A stretch of 64,000 bases of DNA from assembly GCF_024124765.2 (NCBI RefSeq), contig NZ_JAMXSR020000003.1:1-64000 (forward strand), in the 5' to 3' direction. Position numbers and translations under genes: made by a program. Origin of the DNA: Sphingomonas sp. H160509 (lineage in GTDB: Bacteria; Pseudomonadota; Alphaproteobacteria; Sphingomonadales; Sphingomonadaceae). Below the pieces are notes generated by a model, which saw nothing but the letters and a program-made list of their open reading frames with translations, made no database searches and was not told the DNA's origin. Positions 8,488-16,985 of this stretch are shown here, one piece after another; within the stretch, counting starts at the first letter, position 1, and the number at the start of each line of letters is the position of its first letter.

Positions 8488-9302
8488 TGTCGATCGTAGC
8501 TGCTTTTGGCGATAGGCGTCTGGACGCCGATTTGGCAGCTATTCTTGCCCTGTCCGGTAACGACATATCTGGGCGTCGGACTAGCCCCGAGGCAGCGCGA
8601 TCGCTTAAGAGGTTCGCTCCCGCTTTCGCAGCGATTACGACAGTGCTTATTCTCGTTGCGTTCACCGCGACACGGACCGAGCGACAGAGCCAGCCAGCCT
8701 TGCAAGCTTCGAAACATATCGAGCGGCCCACCCGGATCGTCAGACATACGCTACCGGTGCCGGTGGCACCAATCGACGGACCAGCGCCAGCTCGATTGGC
8801 TACCACATCCATACTTTCATCTGGCCCAACGGACACGGACTCGGTGACGACGACATTGTCGAGAGTTCCGGACGTCGCGCGCAAGGCGCTGCGGGTGCGG
8901 AAAACCATGCCGTCGCACCCGGCAATACCGAGGGCGTTCGCGGTCACAACGGCCCCGGTGCCGAGCGATACGGCTCTTGCACCAACTGTACCTGCAGAGC
9001 CGTCATTGGCGCCGGTTGCTAATCCCGGCGACCACTTAAAGGTCGAACTCGCAGCAACACGCGTGGCAAATGCGCCGCCGCTGCCGACATCACAAAAAGG
9101 CGACATCTTCGTCCGTACGGCGCGCACGCCAAGACGGCGTAGATGCAGTCCGCTCGCTGCGTCGGCAATGATAATAAAACAGGCTAAGTATCGATCGTCG
9201 GTGCAGTCAATCGACTATCTGGCACAACCCTCGATCGCCGGGGACCCAACCGCTAGACCCCAGTCCCGGCACCGACGTAGCACGCCGGTTTACGAAGCGT
9301 GA
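8487..9302 (+). CDS. Single-pass membrane protein with long low-complexity periplasmic part
   Basis: A 271-residue protein of no recognised family. The start ATG 8487 overlaps the phosphatase stop; an upstream in-frame start at 8445 lies inside that gene. Residues 1-40 are cytoplasmic, residues 43-55 (FAPAFAAITTVLILVAF region) form one membrane helix, and the rest is rich in proline, alanine, threonine and valine with a basic C-terminus. The topology resembles membrane-anchored scaffold proteins that span the periplasm. Coupling to the phosphatase suggests the pair works together, possibly in envelope signalling; this is inference. Confidence 0.55.
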   Translation: MSIVAAFGDRRLDADLAAILALSGNDISGRRTSPEAARSLKRFAPAFAAITTVLILVAFTATRTERQSQPALQASKHIERPTRIVRHTLPVPVAPIDGPAPARLATTSILSSGPTDTDSVTTTLSRVPDVARKALRVRKTMPSHPAIPRAFAVTTAPVPSDTALAPTVPAEPSLAPVANPGDHLKVELAATRVANAPPLPTSQKGDIFVRTARTPRRRRCSPLAASAMIIKQAKYRSSVQSIDYLAQPSIAGDPTARPQSRHRRSTPVYEA

Positions 9303-9397
9303 TTATACGCCTATTCATAATAACTTGTGACCGTCCCCATCCAACACAATCATGATGACCGGATCGGTGTCAGGGATCTGAGGAATGGAGAGGAAAG

Positions 9398-9661
9398 ATG
9401 TCACGAGAGATGCTAGGCGCACTGGCCGGCTGGAAGCGTTGCGCATCGAAGGACGGTATCATATTAACGCTTCAGGTGGCCGGCGATACTGAGCACTACA
9501 ACCGCGGTATCTTCATGCGGGTTCACCTTGCACTCAATGATCGTCAATTGCGGTCCTTAACGCGCGATCTGACCCGCGCCGCGACGGAACGGGGCGTTGA
9601 TCTCTGGGCGCCCAATCCGTGGTGGAAGCTCTGGAAGCACACCCGCGCGGCACGGGACTGA
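9398..9661 (+). CDS. Small cytoplasmic protein, unknown function
   Basis: An 87-residue protein with a good GAGGAAAG site before ATG 9398. It looks like a compact domain (beta strands around ILTLQVAG and MRVHLALND, helix around LRSLTRDLTRAATERG) with a tryptophan-rich end (WAPNPWWKLWKH). I recognise no family. It stands alone between the membrane protein and the gene at 9847. Confidence 0.55.
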   Translation: MSREMLGALAGWKRCASKDGIILTLQVAGDTEHYNRGIFMRVHLALNDRQLRSLTRDLTRAATERGVDLWAPNPWWKLWKHTRAARD

Positions 9662-9846
9662 CGATACTAGTTCTGTTCGCCTGGCAAACCGGTTCCCATA
9701 AACTGCGGCAACAATGGTTAAATATCTCTTCACTCTTTGATAGATAAATGTATCTTCCGCTGCCGGCCTCCTTCAAGGCTGGAAAAGCGACCGGGAAGCA
9801 GCGAAAGATACGTCTGACCTGTTCGCCAACGTAAAAGGCGGGTGAT

Positions 9847-10617
9847 ATGGGATTTGCGAACAACAGCACTCTGTTTACGTCAGGTAACCGAGTTGATGTG
9901 GACAATAATGGCACGAATGACAGCTACGATCTGGCGGAGGGACGGGCCAACCAGATTGTTATTGGTGCGAATAATACGGGTAACGACGTCTTTCTGAATT
10001 TTGGATCGCGCAGTACGCTGATCAGCCACACCAAGTTGTTCGAAGGCTTTGAGACTTTTGGATCAAACATAACAATTGATCTAGATCGTTATAACGAAAT
10101 CTCCTCACGGGGGAAGTCTGCCGCGCTTCCTGACTTGGCAAGCAGTGAGCTTCGCTTTCTCGGCAGCAAAACTGGTGACGACATGTTCGTCTACGCCGAC
10201 GCTGCCACCGTGCGCCAGCTGAGCACAATGTTCTCGTCCGCCAAGATCGTAGACAGCAAAGTCTCAAACGAGAAATTCAACGCAGCCAAAGGCAGCTATG
10301 TTTTTCTGTTCGATACCGCCCTTGGCTTAAATCTCGGGGGTGACACTATTTCGCATTTCGGCGCAGACGACAGACTTGTCACGACGTCAGAGATTTACAA
10401 CGGCCAAGACGCCGATCCGTCGGACCGGATCAATTTCGGCAAGAACAAGCTATTGGACCTTTCGGGTGAATTGCCCAGCAGCGTTGGCGATGTCGGAGCT
10501 GGCCATGGCGGACAGGTTTCACTACCGGGAATTGGAGGACTGTACCTCCTTGCAACGGAAATCGGATCGAACGGTGCTGAATATTATATCTATGGCTCGT
10601 CTCCACACGTGAGCTGA
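9847..10617 (+). CDS. Secreted protein sharing the C-terminal module of the M10 protease
   Basis: A 256-residue, glycine-, asparagine- and aspartate-rich protein without a Sec signal, suggesting type I secretion. Residues 150-256 match the end of the M10 protease at 3890-5875. FLFDTALGLNLGGDTISHF here parallels FFFDTANPVAGLGRDTVTF there, LVTT follows in both, then an aspartate-rich turn, LLDLSG against RLDLTG, and NGAEYYIYG against NGIEYYVYS. The N-terminal half (DVDNNGTNDSYDLAEG) is also calcium-binding-like but matches nothing I know. It may be a matrix protein or a carrier of a shared export or surface-attachment signal. Confidence 0.6.
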   Translation: MGFANNSTLFTSGNRVDVDNNGTNDSYDLAEGRANQIVIGANNTGNDVFLNFGSRSTLISHTKLFEGFETFGSNITIDLDRYNEISSRGKSAALPDLASSELRFLGSKTGDDMFVYADAATVRQLSTMFSSAKIVDSKVSNEKFNAAKGSYVFLFDTALGLNLGGDTISHFGADDRLVTTSEIYNGQDADPSDRINFGKNKLLDLSGELPSSVGDVGAGHGGQVSLPGIGGLYLLATEIGSNGAEYYIYGSSPHVS

Positions 10618-10676
10618 TTTCAGTACGATGTGTTAATTGAAACTTAAGTGTAACCACAACATTGTTAGAGCCATAT

Positions 10677-11711
10677 TCACAAGAATCGGTCGCCTGCGTG
10701 ATTTTTGAACAGCTCGGCATTGCGGACATAGTCGGAGAGAACCTGGACTGATCTATGTCGACTGACTTCCTGTAACTTGAAAATCGTTGCGCCTTGCGCT
10801 GCACCTTCAGTAAGGAAGCCGGCACGCAGCGAATGGCCGGCGAACTGCGTCGGATCGTAGCCCGCTGCGGCGGCATAGTGCTGCACAAGCCGCGCAATGG
10901 CCCGATCCGACATAGCGTTCGGGGTCAGCGCATCTGATCGTGACAGCCGACGGAACAGAAAGCCGTCGCTATGGCCTGCTGCCGCCATCCAAGCGAGTAG
11001 CAGCGCCTTGGGTCGGATTCGCGACCCTTCGGGAATAGCAATAACCGCGCCATGACGCGCCTGATCTGTTTTTGAATGTGCAATCGTAAGCCGCAGCCCC
11101 TCTGGCACGAGGCCGACATGTTCGACACTGAGGGCAACAATCTCAGACCGCCGCAAGGCTGCTGCCATCCCGATTGCAAGTATGGCACGGTCTCGAATAG
11201 CACGCAGTCCCTCGCCTTCTACAGTCATCAGCATGTTACGCAGCGCCGTTGCATCCGCTGGCCGCTTCTGACGTTTGGCACCGCCATGTTCCGCACGGAT
11301 CCCGGCGAGGACCTCGGCCAGACGTCCAGCCGTCGGAAGCGCTGTCGGCGCTGGATGCCCACCGGCGCGATGATAATAGCCAATCGCCGCGACACGGCGA
11401 TGTATGGTTGACGGATTTAAACCCGCGGTCGCCTGGTCGCTTGCAAAGACAGCGACGATCTCAGGACTTGCCGGCAGCCAGGCTAAACCATGCGTCGCGC
11501 ACCAATCTTTGAAAATTGCCCAATCGGACCCGTAGGCGCGTCGCGTCGCACTTGAACGAGCGGCTTTTGCATAAGCTGTCGCACGTTCAATTTTATCATT
11601 GAGAATTGTGGGTAGCGACGGCTGATCGACGTGCACAGGCATACCTGTCTTCATGTCGACATGATGATTTGTACTCAGGGTGGTCTGACCTGGGAGTTTG
11701 ATGGTGTTCAC
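10677..11711 (-). CDS. Tyrosine recombinase (phage integrase family)
   Basis: A site-specific recombinase of about 344 residues. The core-binding SAM-like domain covers about residues 35-130 and the catalytic domain follows. The catalytic residues can be placed: Arg in AALRRSEI, Lys in AHSKTDQ, the His-x-x-Arg box GHSLRAGF, His in SRHRSV and the nucleophile Tyr in VLSDYVRNAELF. The frame is intact. No tRNA or attachment-site repeat is seen next to it. It marks the left side of an island (10.7-14.4 kb) holding an A+T-rich acyltransferase and insertion sequences, and may be what brought it in. Confidence 0.9.
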   Translation of the reverse strand: MNTIKLPGQTTLSTNHHVDMKTGMPVHVDQPSLPTILNDKIERATAYAKAARSSATRRAYGSDWAIFKDWCATHGLAWLPASPEIVAVFASDQATAGLNPSTIHRRVAAIGYYHRAGGHPAPTALPTAGRLAEVLAGIRAEHGGAKRQKRPADATALRNMLMTVEGEGLRAIRDRAILAIGMAAALRRSEIVALSVEHVGLVPEGLRLTIAHSKTDQARHGAVIAIPEGSRIRPKALLLAWMAAAGHSDGFLFRRLSRSDALTPNAMSDRAIARLVQHYAAAAGYDPTQFAGHSLRAGFLTEGAAQGATIFKLQEVSRHRSVQVLSDYVRNAELFKNHAGDRFL

Positions 11712-11969
11712 GTGAATCGTCTGCCACGTCGCATTTCAACGCACCACCCCTTATGTCCGAGAATGATACTTATCGGACATAGCGATGTTCGAAACTTCGC
11801 GCAAAGGCCGCTCTGCTTCTATGACCGAGACCATGACCCGACCGATTACCAAAAGTGAATAGATACAGGTTAAATCGACGCAATTTCCACTGCCTATTTG
11901 ATTTTCAGTTTGTATTATGACGAACGATTACGCAATTGTCATTCTCTCGGACTAACATATGGCGACCTT

Positions 11970-12485
11970 ATGAATAACAAAATATTCAAAATAATAAATT
12001 CCTTACAAGAAAGTCAGTTGGTAGGAAGTAGACTTCGGCGCTTTTTACTACGCAAAATGGGTATTAGAATTGCTCCTACCGCCATGGTAGCCCCCATGGT
12101 TTTTTTGGAAGTAATAAGATTACTATTGGTGAGAATGTTGTAATTAATATTGGATGCTTTCTTGATGGCTCTGGCGAGATACATATCAAAAGATTATTGC
12201 AGGCTTGGTCCTTATGTTCGCATACTTACGGGAACGCATAAATATAGAAATTCTAAAATTAGAAGAATCAGCGAAGACGGAACTATCGGACTGCGTGTTA
12301 CGATAGAATCGGGTTGTTGGATTGGTATGGGTGCCTCTGTCCTACCTGGAGTGACAGTTGCCCAAGGATGCGTAATTGGTGCATCGACGTTAGTAACAAG
12401 GCCTACAGTGGAGAACGGCTTATACGTTGGAGTACCAGGCGTTAGGATTAAAAGCCTATCTACCGAAGAAGATGAACAACATTGA
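11970..12485 (+). CDS. Hexapeptide-repeat acyltransferase (CysE/WbbJ-like), A+T-rich, two frameshifts
   Basis: Probably an O-acetyltransferase acting on a sugar. Left-handed beta-helix repeats are visible when frames are joined: IRIAPTAMVAP, then KITIGENVVINIGCFLDGSG, then DYCRLGPYVRILTGTHKYR with the catalytic-type histidine, then GCWIGMGASVLPGVTVAQGCVIGASTLV. Frame changes fall at the seven-T run 12110-12116 and the four-A run 12188-12191. Base composition is far richer in A+T than the neighbours, which points to recent transfer. It lies between the recombinase and an IS element, so it is probably cargo of the island. It could modify the exopolysaccharide. Confidence 0.8.
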
Positions 12486-12540
12486 TCGAATACCCGTGTT
12501 ATATACATAAACTTACCATTAAATTGAGTTAGCCAACTTA

Positions 12541-13375
12541 GGGTCACGACTCATTGATTAGAGCCAGAAGATGACGGTGGCGGCGAGCGCGATAGCGGAA
12601 AAGAAGACGGTCGGGCATCGATCGTAGCGGGTAGCGATGCGGCGCCAGTCCTTCAGACGACCGAACATAATCTCGATACGGCTCCGGCTTCGGTAGCGGC
12701 GCTTGTCATATTTGATGGGGATGATCCGGGATTTTCGCCCCGGAATGCAGGGCGTTATGCCCTTTGCCTGAAGGGCGTCCCTGTACCAGTCTGCGTCATA
12801 GCCGCGGTCGCCCAGCATCCACTGCGCCTTGGGTAGATCATCAAGCAGCGCGGCAGCGCCGGTGTAGTCGCTGACCTGGCCCGCGGTCATGAAGAAGCTG
12901 AGCGGTCTGCCTTCTGCATCGGTGACGGCGTGCAGCTTCGTATTCATACCGCCTTTGGTGCGACCGATGAGGCGCCCAAGGCCCCCTTTTTACCCGCAGG
13001 CTGGACGCCGTGCGGTGCGCCTTCAGATAGGTCGCGTCGATCATGATCGTCTTCGGCGTGGCGCTCGCGGCCGCCAGTCCTTCCATTATGCGGAGGAAGA
13101 CGCCCCTTTCGCCCCATCGCTTCCACCGGTTGTAGAGCGTCTTGTGTGGGCCATACTCCCGAGGGGCATCGCACCATCGTAGCCCGTTGCGGTTGACGAA
13201 AACGATGCCGCTCAACACTCGCCGGTCATCAACCCGTGGCTTGCCGTGGCTCTTGGGAAAATACGGTTCGAGCCGCGCCATCTGCTCGTCGGTCAGCCAG
13301 TACAGGTCGCTCATCCTCGGTCTCCTCACGGAGCCTGAATCAGATCAAGCCGCTCAGATCAATGGGTCCTGACCC
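12541..13375 (-). mobile_element. IS5-family (IS427-like) insertion sequence, complete with ends
   Basis: An 835-base element. The left end GGGTCACGACTCATTGAT and the right end read inward, GGGTCAGGACCCATTGAT, are imperfect inverted repeats, extended by GAGC on both sides. TA is duplicated at 12539-12540 and 13376-13377, as expected for this group. It holds one transposase in two frames on the minus strand. Confidence 0.9.
12558..13314 (-). CDS. IS5-family transposase in two frames
   Basis: DDE transposase. The first frame runs from MSDLYWLTDEQMARLEPYFP through the DUF4096-type N-terminal domain to IMIDATYLKAHRTASSLRVK. The second resumes at RLIGRTKGGMNTKLHAV and contains LGDRGYDADWYRDAL (second Asp) and RSRIEIMFGRLKDWRR (Glu) to the C-terminus FFSAIALAATVIFWL. 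The switch falls at five A followed by five G (complement of 12980-12991) and needs a +1 step. Elements of this subgroup often express transposase by frameshifting, but a single-base sequence error is equally possible. ATG 13314 is preferred because AGGAGA precedes it. Confidence 0.88.
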
Positions 13376-13473
13376 TAACAATCAGGGTAGACCCACCCCC
13401 TCTTTTCCGCCTTAATGATTTCAGAAGCCTCTAAATCGCACCACGCTGGACTCGCAGCGCATACGGAACGGCA

Positions 13474-13649
13474 GTGAACCGCCCGGGTTTGTTGTAGGCT
13501 CCAACTCCTGAGAAGGTGGAGCCATGTCGAGCAAGACAGCGAACAAGTTTGCGCCCGAAGTCCGCGAGCGAGCGGTGAGGACGAATTTCGATCACGAGCG
13601 GGATCGGCTCGACGACCATCTGCCTGCTGATCATCTGCTGCGTCTTTGA
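13474..13649 (+). pseudogene. Left-end remnant of an IS3-family element with truncated orfA
   Basis: From about 13474 the sequence resembles the terminal repeat of an IS3-family element, followed by ATG 13524 and MSSKTANKFAPEVRERAVR, the start of an orfA transposase. Similarity is lost after about 13580 and a stop follows at 13649. No orfB or right end is seen. Confidence 0.65.
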
Positions 13650-13739
13650 CGAGCAGCCGATCGATCGACCAACGGCCACTTCCGATAATGGATAGATAGA
13701 GGCGCCTGAGCAACATGGCGAGGTCGGCACGGCTCTCAG

Positions 13740-14106
13740 CTGCGCGCTCCAAAAGCCGTAGCGCTTGAAGTCGGGGAGACTGAACGGGCCAAACCCGTGC
13801 CACAGTAGGATAAGGAGCTTGGTCGCTATCAGTGCTACGATCATAGTCACGATCAGCGGAATGGTAGCGAGCCAGGTGAACAGCCCGACGATGATGAGCG
13901 CGCCGCATACGAGTTCCACCACGCCGAGGAACGATCCCATCAGCTCCGAGTAGGGGATAACCGATCTTTGCAGAGCGCCCCGCCCCCAGAATGTCAGAAA
14001 AGATCGGTTTCTGAATGCCCTTAGGAAAGAACACAACCAGTCCGACGGCCAACCGGATCAAAATTGTCCACGGGCTGGCAGTGCTGCGGGTGATGCGCTG
14101 GAACAT
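13740..14106 (-). pseudogene. DoxX-family membrane protein remnant
   Basis: The N-terminal part reads MFQRITRSTASPWTILIRL then VGLVVFFPKGIQK; after a one-base frame change near 13955-13965 it continues IPYSELMGSFLGVVELVCGA and further hydrophobic helices to FSLPDFKRYGFWS. This matches the four-helix DoxX family. The C-terminus is replaced by unrelated DNA near 13745, so the gene is broken in addition to the frame change. Confidence 0.6.
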
Positions 14107-14125
14107 GACCGCTATACCGCACCCG

Positions 14126-14243
14126 ATGACAAGCGAGCAAAGCATCCCTTCCGCAGATCGCGGCAACGTCGGCGAAGTGTTCGCCGCGTTTCTCAAACTT
14201 GGCCTCACTGCCTTCGGAGGGCCTATCGCACATCTGGGCCAGC
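14126..14243 (+). pseudogene. 5' fragment of a chromate transporter (ChrA)
   Basis: The first 38 codons read as a ChrA N-terminus, ending in FLKLGLTAFGGPIAHLG, the conserved first helix motif. The match then stops and unrelated sequence follows to 14431. Only this scrap of the gene remains, next to the DoxX and IS3 remnants. Confidence 0.65.
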
Positions 14244-14460
14244 AGGTGGGCACGGTTCGAATGTGCTGCCATCCGCCGTTGCATTCCAAGCGCACCAGTG
14301 TAATAGCCATTGATAAAATCCATTATCATCGATTTATCAATCCCGCTTTAGAATTTGTTATTTTAGGGCAGTTTATAGTGCTTCGCAAGATCATGACCAG
14401 TAAGTACAAATTCAATTGTGACAGCGTTTAGTAACGTCATAATGGATTATAGAATTTAGC

Positions 14461-15753
14461 ATGTCATCAATTGTTTTTCATAACACGCTCCCGCATGTGG
14501 CGCGCCGCACATTCGTATTTCCGCAGTATTTATTGGGAATACTTATTGCTGCGGTAGCGCCAATGTTGGGATTTGCGTTTTTTCTCAATGGTGGACGTGT
14601 TGCCGACATCCAGCTGCTTACTGGTCTTGGTTGCGCCACTGCCATTACGGCGGGATTTGTGGGCTTTCGCAAGCTACATTTGTTTCCAGGATCTTATTCC
14701 GGTTATATTTCGATGAGCCTGACGTTCGCATACGGCGCACTGGCAGTCGGCATGCTGATGTTGCGACTGGATTATAGCCGCCCCCAGCTGACCACGAGCT
14801 ATGGCGTCGCCTTGATCTTTTTCACCCTGTTCCAGATTGTTGTGGTCGATCGGCAGCGACTGCGCCTCGGCCTGGTTCCCGGTGGACGCTCCGAGCGAGC
14901 ACCGGCTGTGCGCCATGTCGTCTGGAAAAGGCTCGAAACGCCGGACGACGACTTGTCGGACGTAAACGGCGTGGTCGTCGATCTGCGGCACGATCACAGT
15001 GCCGCATGGTCGGCCGGAATCGCGGAGTTCGCACTGGCGGGCGTTCCAGTCCATCACACCTCGGATGCCTACGAGCTGCTCACCGGACGCGTTGAAGTCC
15101 ATCATCTGTCGGAAAACACGTTGGGCTCGCTCAACCCCAACGATCTGTATCTGCGCCTGAAATCCTTCGCCGACCAAATCGCGGCATTGGTCTGCCTTAT
15201 AATCTTGTCCCCCTTGCTGGCCGTGGTCGCGATCGCTATCAAACTGGACTCGCCGGGTCCGATCTTCTTCACCCAAATTCGGATCGGCCAGCGCGGCGGT
15301 CCGTTCCGGATATTCAAGCTTCGCACGATGATCCCCGAGGAGCTCATGCCGCCTTCGGGTGAACCCACCTTGCACCGCAAGGCGATCACGGTGGACGACG
15401 ATCCTCGTATTACTCGGCTTGGCCGGGTGTTGCGGCGCTATCGCATCGACGAACTCCCCCAGCTGTTAAATATCCTGTTGGGCAACATGAGCTTCATCGG
15501 GCCCCGGCCAGAAGCAAATTTGCTTACCAAATGGTATGAGAAGGAAATTCCTTTCTACCACTATCGCCATATCATCAAACCCGGTCTGACCGGATGGGCG
15601 CAGGTCAACCAAGGCCATGTTGCGGAGATATCCGACGTTCGCGACAAGCTTTATCTTGATTTCTACTACATTAAATATTTTTCGCTGTGGCTGGATATCC
15701 AGATCATCCTGCGAACCGTGCTGATCGTCATGACAGGATTTGGCGCCAAGTGA
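14461..15753 (+). CDS. Polyprenyl glycosylphosphotransferase (priming transferase)
   Basis: Starts repeat-unit synthesis by loading a sugar-1-phosphate (commonly glucose-1-phosphate in sphingomonads) onto undecaprenyl phosphate in the inner membrane. The 430-residue product has four N-terminal membrane helices (about residues 20-135), a CoA-binding-like middle domain, a further helix at LVCLIILSPLLAVVAIAIKL, and the catalytic domain with SPGPIFFTQIRIGQRG, FKLRTM, RRYRIDELPQLLNIL, IGPRPEA and KPGLTGWAQVNQG. The gene is intact. It heads the plus-strand polysaccharide operon and overlaps the next gene (GTGA). Confidence 0.92.
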   Translation: MSSIVFHNTLPHVARRTFVFPQYLLGILIAAVAPMLGFAFFLNGGRVADIQLLTGLGCATAITAGFVGFRKLHLFPGSYSGYISMSLTFAYGALAVGMLMLRLDYSRPQLTTSYGVALIFFTLFQIVVVDRQRLRLGLVPGGRSERAPAVRHVVWKRLETPDDDLSDVNGVVVDLRHDHSAAWSAGIAEFALAGVPVHHTSDAYELLTGRVEVHHLSENTLGSLNPNDLYLRLKSFADQIAALVCLIILSPLLAVVAIAIKLDSPGPIFFTQIRIGQRGGPFRIFKLRTMIPEELMPPSGEPTLHRKAITVDDDPRITRLGRVLRRYRIDELPQLLNILLGNMSFIGPRPEANLLTKWYEKEIPFYHYRHIIKPGLTGWAQVNQGHVAEISDVRDKLYLDFYYIKYFSLWLDIQIILRTVLIVMTGFGAK

Positions 15754-16966
15754 CCCTTCTTTCCGCTGGCAAGACAGGCTGGGTGCGTCGCATCGCCATT
15801 GGCTTGGTAGGCCTGATCCTCGCCGGCTATGCAACGCGTGACGCCTTGGTGCAAAGCGTCGCCCGGACACGGCCGGACTTAGCGCTTGGGCTCGACGGCA
15901 CCAATGCCACGGCGCTGAATGCGGATTTCCGGGCGCTTCTGGCGGCACAGCCAAAAGCGCCAATGCCACTGGATCGCTGGGCAGCGCGCGCGCGCGCTGC
16001 CCTTCTGGCCGCGCCCCCTGAGTGTTGCAATGGTGCGCATGGTATCAGCCGATTCCGCACAAAAACAGTCTCAAGAGACATTGCAGCTCGCCGAACGTCT
16101 GTCCCGGCGCGACGCGCTAACGCAGCTGGCCCTGATCGAAATCGCCGTCAACGCCGGCCAAGTCGATGTGGCTCTGCTGCATTACGACCATTTGCTGTCG
16201 ATCTACCCCGACATGCGTACGGTCCTCTTTCCCCTGCTCGCCAATGGCCTCGGGGAGCCGGCGATCCAGCACGGGGTCGTGGCGCTTGCACGGCGCCAGC
16301 GGCCATGGATCGACTCGTTCTTCGCCTTTGCCGTGCAGTCTTCCAACGTACCCGACGCCCTCGCCGCCACGCTCGGCGCGCTGGATCATGGGCCGGGCGC
16401 ACTAGGCAGCGCGCGCGCGCATGAAGCGGCGCTTGCCAAGCGGCTGGTTGACAATGGCCGCTATGCCCTCGCGCGGCGTGTTGCGATGCGCGAGGCGGGT
16501 GGCGATGCGGCCTGGATCGATCGGCCCGGTTTCGCCCCCGCGACCTGGGGGGACACCCGCGCAACCGCTAACATGGAGCACGACCGAAGACGACAGTGTC
16601 GAGGCTCAGCTGACCGCAGACAACCAGGTGGCGGTCTCGATCCTACCGGGACGATCAGGGCTGGCGATCTTCCGCGTGCTGGTGCTCGCCCCAGGCACCT
16701 ATCGGTTCACTGCAGGCGCTGCCGCGCCGCAGGACATCGCCGCGACAGGTGGGCACTGGAGTGTCGTCTGCCTGCCTTCCTCCGGTCGGCCAAGCCCGTC
16801 CCTCGCCGAAATTCCCGTCAACCCGCAGCAGGCCGTCAGCGCCACACGGGTGACCGTACCGGCAATTTGCGGGGCCGTTCGGCTAAGTTTTGCAATCGAC
16901 AACGTCAACGGCAGCAGCGACGCCGGCGTGCTACTGCACGACCTGGCGTTGTCACCTGTACGCTGA
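15750..16966 (+). CDS. Membrane-anchored protein of unknown function in the polysaccharide operon, two frameshifts
   Basis: Starts at GTG 15750, overlapping the stop of the priming transferase. An N-terminal membrane helix (RRIAIGLVGLILAGYATRD) is followed by helical repeat-like sequence (LAERLSRRDALTQLALIEI, then VDVALLHYDHLLSIYP) and a C-terminal beta-rich part (RSGLAIFRVLVLAPGTYRF). Extra bases in the C run 16014-16018 and the G run 16547-16552 explain two frame changes; joined, the product is about 405 residues. I recognise no named family. The layout, an anchored solenoid with a beta-sandwich end, would suit a periplasmic adaptor of the polysaccharide machinery. That is inference. Confidence 0.65.
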
Positions 16967-16985
16967 TCGAACAAGGCTGCCGCGT

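Noticed and set aside
13375-14310. A 311-codon minus-strand frame
   Set aside because: Only its middle part is DoxX; the rest runs through the IS3 remnant and antisense to the chrA scrap.
14674-15375. A 233-codon minus-strand frame
   Set aside because: Antisense shadow of the priming transferase, with no start signal.
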